From Synechococcus sp. HK01-R (GTDB lineage: Bacteria > Cyanobacteriota > Cyanobacteriia > PCC-6307 > Cyanobiaceae), in assembly GCF_014217855.1 (NCBI RefSeq), contig NZ_CP059059.1, positions 2,170,001-2,234,000 of the forward strand: DNA of 64,000 bases, read 5' to 3'. A program made the position numbers and the translations under genes. Positions 57,857 to 64,000 of the stretch are shown here, in pieces; positions within the stretch are counted from its first letter, which is position 1, and each line of letters starts with the position of its first letter. The notes beneath the pieces were generated by a model. That model was not told where the DNA came from and did no database searches. It saw only the letters and a program-made list of their open reading frames with translations.

Positions 57857-59218
57857 TTAACCCGGGCGCAGGGACGGGCCGCTCTGGGCCCAGTCCCGTG
57901 CCTGCTGCAGAAAACCGCTCCAATCGAGACGTTCCCGTTCCGCCGCCTTGGCCACAAGCAGCGGTGCCTGCTGCTTGAGGCGCTCAAGATCTGGCTCCGC
58001 AACACCTGCATTCATCGCCATCCAATCGGCCATCGATGCGCCGACCACTCGGGTGAGATAAGCGGCGCTGAGAGCCTGGAGAGCACCAGCCGCCAACCAG
58101 CTGCCGCCATCCAATTTCGCCAGCCCCAGCAGGGCTTGACCACTCCACTCGACGACGCCCTGGGCAAGCGCAGCCCCGCCGAGATGTCGAGCCGCCACCT
58201 GCAGCACCTCCGCTCGCCATGGGCAGTTCCAGATTTGAGCCATCTCGCGAAGCATCAGCCCATTGCCAACAGCAACGACCACCAGGTCCGTGCTCGGTAG
58301 CGGGGAGGCAACCACCGCACCGGCCACCAGCCACTGACTGCGCTGCAACAAAGCTCGGAAGCGCTCCCGCCGTAGTTGCTCCAACTCGCCCTGCCAACTG
58401 CGATGCAAGGACGCCAGCAGGCGTTGACGGGTGTTGTCGAGGGATCGCTGGGGCTGACGAAGCAAACGATGAATCGGTTGCAGGAGCGGCCTCAGCCCCT
58501 GGCTGGACCCATCCCAGAGGAGGAGGCGATCGTGCCAGCGCTCGGGCAACTGGGCCATGAGGGCACGGCGACCCACATCAACGCCATCGCCTGGTTGCTG
58601 GTCCAGGAGTCCCCCCTGGACCAGCAACCAGGCCGGCTGGTCGACAGGAATGTCGTCGAGGCGTAAGAAATCCGATGCCCTCAGGGGCAGAGGCAGCAGA
58701 AAAAGCAGTGCGTCCTGTTGCTTCAGCACCTCTGGCAGCCCCCAGGATTCCGCTGCCGTGGATAGCGGCTTGGCCATCGAGAGACTCAGACTGCTGGCAC
58801 CCAACAACGCTGTCTCGAACCAGGCGGAGGGAGGCAGCTCGACCCCCTCTGAAGCCACGACTGCAAGGGCCAATGGTCCTGAGTGGTTCAGAACGGCCTC
58901 CAGCTGCTGCTCCCGCGGCGCACGCAATGCTTCGACACCGAGCTGAGTCTCGAGCTGATCGAACTGGTCAAGCACTTGACGGCATTGACTCACCCAAGCG
59001 GGCAGCGTCGTCGGAGCCTTGAAACTCGCTTGAGCCGCAGGGCGACTCAACCACCAAACACCAGCGCCGGCCGCCAGCAAACCGAGGCCGCCTCCCGGAA
59101 GATGAAGAACATCGGCACACACCCATTGCCCCAGCAGCAACGTGCCACCGGCCATCAGCAGCCGGCCCGTCAGGGCCGGCGACGGACTCAAAGAACCGAG
59201 GAACGGCACCGGAAGCAT
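57857..59218 (-). CDS. YcjF/DUF697-like membrane protein
   Basis: A 453-residue protein. The N terminus has two helices (TGRLLMAGGTLLLGQWVCAD, GGGLGLLAAGAGVWWLSRPA), followed by a soluble region with long helices and a C-terminal membrane part (SQWLVAGAVVASPLPSTDLV, then VVAVGNGLMLREMAQIWNCP, AALAQGVVEWSGQALLGLAK). The C-terminal part matches the DUF697 layout; the central part lacks GTPase motifs. Role unknown. It is divergent from the CDF transporter and ends before the psbA promoter. Confidence 0.8.
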   Translation of the reverse strand: MLPVPFLGSLSPSPALTGRLLMAGGTLLLGQWVCADVLHLPGGGLGLLAAGAGVWWLSRPAAQASFKAPTTLPAWVSQCRQVLDQFDQLETQLGVEALRAPREQQLEAVLNHSGPLALAVVASEGVELPPSAWFETALLGASSLSLSMAKPLSTAAESWGLPEVLKQQDALLFLLPLPLRASDFLRLDDIPVDQPAWLLVQGGLLDQQPGDGVDVGRRALMAQLPERWHDRLLLWDGSSQGLRPLLQPIHRLLRQPQRSLDNTRQRLLASLHRSWQGELEQLRRERFRALLQRSQWLVAGAVVASPLPSTDLVVVAVGNGLMLREMAQIWNCPWRAEVLQVAARHLGGAALAQGVVEWSGQALLGLAKLDGGSWLAAGALQALSAAYLTRVVGASMADWMAMNAGVAEPDLERLKQQAPLLVAKAAERERLDWSGFLQQARDWAQSGPSLRPG

Positions 59219-59367
59219 GCGGGAGTGCCCAGACGTCCCGGCCTTCCTAGCTCACTCCATTGCAGGGCACCAGCGCAGCGCCACAACGGGCAGCGCGGAA
59301 TCCGACCCCAACCCAAAGACGGAGCCGGAAGGGATCCATACCTTGGGACAAAAGGCAACCCCTAGAG

Positions 59368-60273
59368 ATGGTCACTGATCGTCGCAATGAGGTGAAAAGG
59401 GTGCTGATGGTGGCCCTGGTCATCAACCTCAGCATGACCGGCCTGAAACTGGTTCTGGGACTCGTCAGCGGCTCCCTGGCGGTGGTGGCCGATGCCATGC
59501 ACAGCGCCACCGATGCACTCTCCAGCCTCATGGGGTTGCTGACCAACGGGCTTTCGGATCCCCACCCGGATCGCGACCATCCCTACGGCCACGAGAAATA
59601 TGAAGCAGTCGGAGCGCTGGCGATCGCTGGGTTCATTTTGTTCACGGCCCTAGAGATCCTCATCACCGCAGGGGAACGACTGCTGCAGGGTCTGACCCCG
59701 TTGCGAATCAACGGCCCGGAACTGCTGCTGCTGCTCGTGGTTCTCCTCTGCAATGTGGGACTGGCCATCTACGAGCGCCGTCAGGGGCGTCGACTCCAGA
59801 GCCAGCTCCTGCTCGCAGATGCCCGCCACACCATGAGCGATATCTGGACGACGGTGATCGTGCTGGTGGGCCTCAGTGGGGCCTGGTTGCTGGGAATCAG
59901 CTCGCTGGATGTGGCTCTCGCCGTGCCCCTGGTGCTCCTGTTGCTCAGGGTCTGCTGGCAGGTGCTGCGCGCCAACCTGCCATGGCTGGTCGATCACATC
60001 GCCATCGCGCCGGAGGCGATTCACGAACAGGCGATGGCCGTGCCAGGGGTGCTCAACTGCCATGACATCGCCAGCAGAGGTGTTCTCGGCCAACGCGTCT
60101 TTATTGATATGCACATGGTTGTGGATGCTGATGATCTGCCCACCGCCCACCGCATCACCGAACTAGTGGAGGAACGACTCGAGACACGCTTCGGACCTGT
60201 GCGTTGCACGATTCATCTAGAGCCGAGGGATTACGCCGAACAGACCATCACCTTCCGCGGGACCCACGGTTGA
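59368..60273 (+). CDS. Cation diffusion facilitator (CDF) family transporter
   Basis: A 301-residue protein with six helices. The metal-site motif in helix 2 reads SLAVVADAMHSATDALSSLM (D and H of DxxxD/HxxxD), helix 5 has LLADARHTMSDIWTTVIV, and the DPHPDRDHPYGHEKYE loop is typical of the family. The C-terminal cytoplasmic domain has VVDADDLPTAHRITELVEER. This branch exports Zn, Co, Fe or Mn. ATG at 59368 chosen as the N-terminal extension lacks family features. Confidence 0.9.
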   Translation: MVTDRRNEVKRVLMVALVINLSMTGLKLVLGLVSGSLAVVADAMHSATDALSSLMGLLTNGLSDPHPDRDHPYGHEKYEAVGALAIAGFILFTALEILITAGERLLQGLTPLRINGPELLLLLVVLLCNVGLAIYERRQGRRLQSQLLLADARHTMSDIWTTVIVLVGLSGAWLLGISSLDVALAVPLVLLLLRVCWQVLRANLPWLVDHIAIAPEAIHEQAMAVPGVLNCHDIASRGVLGQRVFIDMHMVVDADDLPTAHRITELVEERLETRFGPVRCTIHLEPRDYAEQTITFRGTHG

Positions 60274-60361
60274 AGTGGCCGGTCGTCAGGGCGGCGCGCC
60301 CGAACACCGACAAGCCCCCTGTCATGCGTCACACTTGCGCCTGATTGCAAGGCCATGGGCC

Positions 60362-61024
60362 ATGACTGATTCCTACGGTGATCCCCAGGCCTTCGGGGGA
60401 GCGGGTGAAGCCGGCGGCACGGCTGCTGGACATGAAGCTGCTGGGCATGAGTCCGGCGGTCATGGGGATCCTGGCCAAGAAGGAGGCGCTCGTGGAGGCT
60501 TCCGCAGAGGCGCAGGCCGTCCCCAGGGCGGCGGACGTGAAGGTGGCGGATTCCGCATCCGCTTGAGCGACAACGAAATGCGCGCCACCCGTGCTCTTCA
60601 GGAGGCCTTCAACCTCCGCTCCACCGTGGCCGTTCTCGGTTTTGCGGTGCGCACCCTTGGCCAGATGCTGGAAGATGGCGAGTTGGATGCCCTCGTGCAG
60701 CAACAGCGCTCCCAGGCACCGCGGGGCGGATTCCGTGGGGAAGGTGGCCGCGGTGAAGGTGGGCGAGGAGAGGGTGGTCGCCGTGAAGGTGGTCGCGGAG
60801 ATGGCCGGCGAGGCGAGGGTCGCAATGAGGGCGGTCGTGGTTCACGGCCCGACCCTTTTGCCCGCCCAGCCAAGCCCCAGCCGCCCGCACCAGAGCCCAC
60901 ACCGGAGCCCGAAGCCCAGCCCGAGCCTGAGCAGGCAGTGGACGCCACTGAAAGTCAGGTCAAGGAGCCAGCAAGCCAGCCAGAGGTTGACACCGATCTG
61001 GCCGCCAAGACAGAAGAGGCCTGA
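60362..61024 (+). CDS. Low-complexity Gly/Arg-rich protein with helical core
   Basis: A 220-residue protein. Residues 1-60 are Gly/His-rich; 65-115 form a short conserved core (FRIRLSDNEMRATRALQEAF, LRSTVAVLGFAVRTLGQMLE); 120-160 are RGG/GEGG repeats; and the C-terminal 60 residues are Pro/Glu-rich. The RGG box suggests RNA binding, and the position 3 bp before trpS suggests co-transcription. No family recognised beyond cyanobacterial relatives. Confidence 0.65.
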   Translation: MTDSYGDPQAFGGAGEAGGTAAGHEAAGHESGGHGDPGQEGGARGGFRRGAGRPQGGGREGGGFRIRLSDNEMRATRALQEAFNLRSTVAVLGFAVRTLGQMLEDGELDALVQQQRSQAPRGGFRGEGGRGEGGRGEGGRREGGRGDGRRGEGRNEGGRGSRPDPFARPAKPQPPAPEPTPEPEAQPEPEQAVDATESQVKEPASQPEVDTDLAAKTEEA

Positions 61025-61027
61025 TTC

Positions 61028-62041
61028 ATGGTCCGGTCGCGGGTTCTCTCCGGGGTCCAGCCCACCGGAGCCCTTCATCTGGGCAACTGGCTGGGTGCCA
61101 TCCGCAACTGGGTTGATCTGCAGAACGACCACGACACCTTCGTGTGCGTGGTCGATTTGCATGCGATCACCGTGCCGCATGACCCGGCCCGTCTTGCCGA
61201 TGACACCCTGACAACAGCGGCCCTTTATCTGGCCTGCGGGATTGATCCAGCGCGCACCACGGTGTTTGTGCAGAGCCACGTGGCCGCCCATTCAGAGCTT
61301 TGCTGGCTGCTGAACTGCGTCACACCGCTCAACTGGCTGGAGCGAATGATCCAGTTCAAGGAGAAGGCTCTCAAACAGGGAGACAACGTGTCGGTCGGAC
61401 TCCTCGACTATCCGGTGCTCATGGCCGCCGACATCCTTCTCTATGACGCCGATCTGGTGCCGGTGGGCGAAGACCAGAAACAACACCTGGAATTGGCCCG
61501 CGATATCGCCCAGCAACGCATCAATGCCCGCTTTGGCTCCGAGGATGCACCACTGCTCAAGGTGCCCAAACCTTTGATCCTGAAAGAGGGGGCCCGCGTG
61601 ATGAGCCTCACCGATGGGCGCAGCAAGATGAGCAAAAGCGACCCCAATGAAGGCAGTCGCATCACGCTTCTCGACCCCCCTGATCTCATCACGAAGAAGA
61701 TCAAGCGCGCCAAAACTGATCCCCAGATGGGTCTGGAGTTCGACCATCCGGATCGACCGGAGACCGACAATCTTCTCGGGCTCTACGCCATCCTCAGCGG
61801 TAAGGGCCGAGATGCGGTTGCCAGCGAATGCGCCTCGATGGGTTGGGGCCAGTTCAAGCCATTACTGGCAGACGCCACCGTGGCCGCCCTCGAACCGATC
61901 CAGGCCCGCTACAGGGAGCTCATGAATGAGCGGAGCGAGCTCGAACGGGTCCTCAACCAAGGACAACAACAGGCGGAAGCAGTGGCACAAGCCACGGTTG
62001 AGCGGGTGCGCCAGGGACTTGGCTTCCTGGCACGACACTGA
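61028..62041 (+). CDS. trpS: Tryptophanyl-tRNA synthetase
   Basis: A 337-residue class I aminoacyl-tRNA synthetase. Both signatures are present: HIGH-like GVQPTGALHLGNWLGAIRNW and KMSKS (DGRSKMSKSDPNEGSRI). The tryptophan-recognition segments are DLHAITVPHDP and YPVLMAADILLYDADLVPVG. Full family length. It follows the Gly/Arg-rich gene by 3 bp. Confidence 0.96.
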   Translation: MVRSRVLSGVQPTGALHLGNWLGAIRNWVDLQNDHDTFVCVVDLHAITVPHDPARLADDTLTTAALYLACGIDPARTTVFVQSHVAAHSELCWLLNCVTPLNWLERMIQFKEKALKQGDNVSVGLLDYPVLMAADILLYDADLVPVGEDQKQHLELARDIAQQRINARFGSEDAPLLKVPKPLILKEGARVMSLTDGRSKMSKSDPNEGSRITLLDPPDLITKKIKRAKTDPQMGLEFDHPDRPETDNLLGLYAILSGKGRDAVASECASMGWGQFKPLLADATVAALEPIQARYRELMNERSELERVLNQGQQQAEAVAQATVERVRQGLGFLARH

Positions 62042-62167
62042 ACGACCACGGCACCAAGCCAAGCTGATCAATCGATTGAGATTAAAAAAGTTTTCCTAAT
62101 CCTTAAGCCTTCCTGAGAACTTGGGCGAGCCAAAACCACTGCCCAGGGAAAAGACCGCCCTCCTCAC

Positions 62168-62199
62168 ACGCGTCTCACGCGTCTCATTCGCAGACGCGT
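62168..62199 (+). terminator. Hairpin with tandem 9-bp repeat after trpS (tentative terminator)
   Basis: ACGCGTCTC occurs twice in tandem (62168-62176, 62177-62185). The second copy pairs with AGACGCGT (62192-62199) as stem ACGCGTCT / AGACGCGT around CATTCGC, and a T-rich run (CTTTGAGTGTTTT) follows. Either copy can pair with the right arm. The T-run is broken, so termination is uncertain. Confidence 0.45.
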
Positions 62200-62309
62200 C
62201 TTTGAGTGTTTTGCTAGGCACATCACGAGCCTCTCGTCAAGGGCGGTCGTCGCTCTCTCGCCACGGCCCCTCACTCCGCTGCAAGGTGATGAGCCCTTGA
62301 ACCGCCGGT

Positions 62310-62966
62310 TTGCCTTCAGTTCCTGCTTTCAATCGCAAAACCCTTGTTGCCATTGGAGCCGTCAGCGTTCTGCTTCTGCCCTTCGGCCAAGGGCTGCACG
62401 CTGAGCGATCCAACGAGCGCCTCCAGCAAGACGATGCGATCCGGACGGGCCTGACCAAGACAGAACAGGTTCAGGACTTGCTGGCAGCCCGCCCTTACCG
62501 GATCACCCCCGAGCGCAGGGCCCTGCTCAACACGATCCGCTATGCGGAAGGCACTTGGAAGGACGGTCGTGATCTGGGTTACCGCGTGCTCTACGGCGGC
62601 AGCCTCTTCCGCGATCTCTCCCGACACCCGGAGCGGTTGGTGGTGAAGCGTTACGCCAGTGCAGCAGCAGGCGCCTATCAGTTTTTACCCGCGACCTGGC
62701 GCCAGGTCGCCCGTGAGTTGAGGCTGCCAAGCTTCGAACCCCAACATCAGGACCAGGCAGCCCTGCGCCTCGTGGAGCGTCGTGGTGCTCTGGAGGAGGT
62801 GGATCGCCGCGGCCTGACCCCAAGCGCCATGCATCGCCTGGCCCCCGAATGGGCCTCCTTCCCCACCCATGCCGGCACCAGCGCCTATGGCCAGCCGGTG
62901 AAGAGTCAGGCGGAACTGGCCCGCTTTTACTCGAACAATCTCCGGGAGATCCGCCAAGGGGCCTGA
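62310..62966 (+). CDS. Secreted muramidase, GH104-like
   Basis: A 218-residue protein with an N-terminal signal (LVAIGAVSVLLLPFGQGLHA) and a lysozyme-like core: LNTIRYAEGTWKDGRDLGYR with the catalytic glutamate, then AAGAYQFLPATWRQVARELR. The segment RALLNTIRYAEGT corresponds to the phage-lysozyme type GH104. It would cleave peptidoglycan in the periplasm. The start is a TTG at 62310; no ATG in frame precedes the signal. Confidence 0.82.
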   Translation: MPSVPAFNRKTLVAIGAVSVLLLPFGQGLHAERSNERLQQDDAIRTGLTKTEQVQDLLAARPYRITPERRALLNTIRYAEGTWKDGRDLGYRVLYGGSLFRDLSRHPERLVVKRYASAAAGAYQFLPATWRQVARELRLPSFEPQHQDQAALRLVERRGALEEVDRRGLTPSAMHRLAPEWASFPTHAGTSAYGQPVKSQAELARFYSNNLREIRQGA

Positions 62967-62973
62967 GGCCTGC

Positions 62974-63363
62974 TCAGCCCGGCAAGGGCACTCCGGCCAG
63001 CCTCCAGCGGAACAGCCGCATCAGCCAGTAGATCAAAAGCGCCGCCGCCACGGCAGCCGCTGCCTGCCAGCGCCGCCGCCCGAAGCGCAGGGGCCGCCCC
63101 AGCAGCCCCTGCCTCCAGCCCAGCCAGCCCAGGCTCAAGACCAAGGGAGGTCCAAAGAGATGCAACTCCAGGGCCTCTCCCAGATCGCCCTGGAGCGTGG
63201 CCAGGGCTGATCGGGTCAAGAAGCATGTCGGGCAGGGAACACCGGTCAGGGCGCGCCAGGGGCAACCGGGCAAGAGCAGAGGCAGCCCTTGAGCGCGCAG
63301 GCTCAGCAACATCAGCAGAGCGATCGCCGCCAGACCAGCCTTGGGGCGTCGGGGCAGGGTCAT
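62974..63363 (-). CDS. DUF2752 membrane protein
   Basis: A 129-residue protein with three helices and the DUF2752 motif GCPWRALTGVPCPTCFLTRS. The normal GCPFRxLTGxPCPxCGxTRA has CGMTRA; here the last part reads CFLTRSA, so the glycine is replaced. ATG 63361-63363 overlaps the DUF2605 stop (ATGA). Function unknown. Confidence 0.85.
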   Translation of the reverse strand: MTLPRRPKAGLAAIALLMLLSLRAQGLPLLLPGCPWRALTGVPCPTCFLTRSALATLQGDLGEALELHLFGPPLVLSLGWLGWRQGLLGRPLRFGRRRWQAAAAVAAALLIYWLMRLFRWRLAGVPLPG

Positions 63364-63665
63364 CGTGCCGCCTGGGAAATGCGCGCCGCCAGGGCCCAAA
63401 CATCCATCACCAGCTGATGCCAGGGAGCCATGGCCTCCATCGAGACAGCCATGGCCGTTGGTGAGGCATCCACCAGGGCCCGGGTTGCAGCAATCGCCTT
63501 GCGCCCCTCCTCGATCCGGGCTGCCATCACAGCCCGCTCCTCCGACGCCATGACGAGATCGGGGCAGACCGCCAGCAGCTCCTCACCCCGCTGAAACCAG
63601 TGGCTGAAATCCTTGAGCAAAGAGTCGAGGAGGCTCTCCAGCAGGGCGTCGGCTTCCGGGTCCAT
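63360..63665 (-). CDS. DUF2605 family protein
   Basis: A 101-residue helical protein, with [20 protein letters not shown] near the start, as in DUF2605. It is usually found next to a DUF2752 gene in cyanobacteria, as here. Role unknown. It is divergent from thrS with about 25 bp between the starts. Confidence 0.8.
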   Translation of the reverse strand: MDPEADALLESLLDSLLKDFSHWFQRGEELLAVCPDLVMASEERAVMAARIEEGRKAIAATRALVDASPTAMAVSMEAMAPWHQLVMDVWALAARISQAAR

Positions 63666-63689
63666 GGCGCTGAATCACACGCCCATAGG

Positions 63690-64000
63690 ATGGCGTCTGT
63701 TGTGCATGAACTGGTGAGCAGCGCTGCAGTAACCGCTCCTGCCCAGGCGGAGCACCCCAAGAAAGAAATGGTGGTGCTTCCCAAAACCAGTGAAAGCGAG
63801 CAGCTGCTCAAGATCCGCCACTCCATGAGCCATGTCATGGCGATGGCGGTGCAGAGCCTCTTCCCCAAAACACAGGTGACGATCGGGCCCTGGACGGAAA
63901 GTGGCTTCTATTACGACTTCGACAGCCCCGATCCCTTCACCGAGGCTGACCTCAAGGCGATCCGAAAGGAGATGATCAAGATCATCAATCGGAAGCTTCC
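63690..64000 (+). CDS. thrS: Threonyl-tRNA synthetase, 5' part (truncated by window)
   Basis: The first 103 residues of a class II synthetase: the ThrRS N2 region [20 protein letters not shown] then [13 protein letters not shown] (E. coli HSCAHLLGHAIKQLWP). The N-terminal part before it is only about 45 residues ([15 protein letters not shown]...), so the TGS domain of most ThrRS proteins is missing. ATG 63690 chosen since it is the first in-frame start and leads into the N2 domain. The remaining gene lies beyond the window. Confidence 0.9.
   Translation, partial: MASVVHELVSSAAVTAPAQAEHPKKEMVVLPKTSESEQLLKIRHSMSHVMAMAVQSLFPKTQVTIGPWTESGFYYDFDSPDPFTEADLKAIRKEMIKIINRKL

Noticed and set aside
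1-64000. tRNA, rRNA, CRISPR arrays, insertion sequences, phage integrases.
   Set aside because: I recognised none in the intergenic regions by eye; no direct repeat array and no transposase-like protein is present. A covariance search was not possible.

Overview
The window reads as chromosome of a GC-rich marine picocyanobacterium of the Synechococcus/Cyanobium group. The evidence is a psbA gene for photosystem II D1, two cytochrome c6 genes, a high-light-inducible protein, and many small families typical of that group (DUF1651, DUF1830, DUF2256, DUF2605, DUF3721, DUF4278, TIGR02450). Genes are densely packed, often overlap by ATGA, and lie on both strands. I recognised no rRNA, tRNA, transposase or CRISPR array.

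Layout. 0-7.2 kb: a response regulator and a histidine kinase whose 3' ends overlap, PEP synthase, a sigma-70 factor, a Rieske oxygenase and a pair of small multidrug-resistance (SMR) exporters. 7.2-13 kb: a zinc locus (ZnuB, ZnuC, ZnuA with a Zur-like box, a His-rich outer-membrane protein) with cytochrome c6 and a flavin reductase domain protein inside it. 13-17 kb: a compact Mrp-type cation/proton antiporter operon (C-D-E-F-G-A-B). 17-20.5 kb: a second cytochrome c6 followed by a YraQ-type permease operon. 20.6-22.6 kb: two HupE/UreJ transporters behind a cobalamin riboswitch, so probably cobalt uptake.

22.5-34.4 kb is the most unusual part. The genes of a manganese/zinc ABC transporter are split. 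Permease MntB (22.9-23.8 kb) is separated from ATPase MntA and binding protein MntC (32.6-34.4 kb) by a cassette of about 8.4 kb. The cassette lies between direct copies of the mntA 3' end. At one edge the repeat is fused to a copy of the mntB 5' end, and at the other edge is a chimeric pseudogene joining the start of glutamine synthetase III (glnN) to the C-terminal part of glycogen phosphorylase (glgP). The cassette carries a sodium:solute symporter flanked by two small membrane proteins, a divergent carbamoyltransferase, an AsnB amidotransferase, an M20 amidohydrolase of the allantoate/N-carbamoyl type and a DUF1028 protein, with an exact GTA-N8-TAC (NtcA-type) site. I infer a nitrogen-scavenging module for a ureide or carbamoyl compound.

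34.4-45 kb: FetAB-type iron exporter, many small genes, a truncated acetolactate-synthase fragment, a candidate small RNA with a strong terminator, and an alcohol dehydrogenase with an internal deletion. 45-56 kb: a PaO-like Rieske oxygenase coupled to a cupin, a bestrophin-like channel, redox enzymes, endonuclease III, an HLIP and a PfkB kinase. 56-64 kb: psbA with a triple palindrome upstream, a DUF697 protein, a CDF exporter, TrpRS, a muramidase and the start of ThrRS.

Recurrent themes are metal homeostasis (Zn, Mn, Co, Fe, CDF), photosynthetic electron transport, and illegitimate recombination that left several chimeras and truncated genes.
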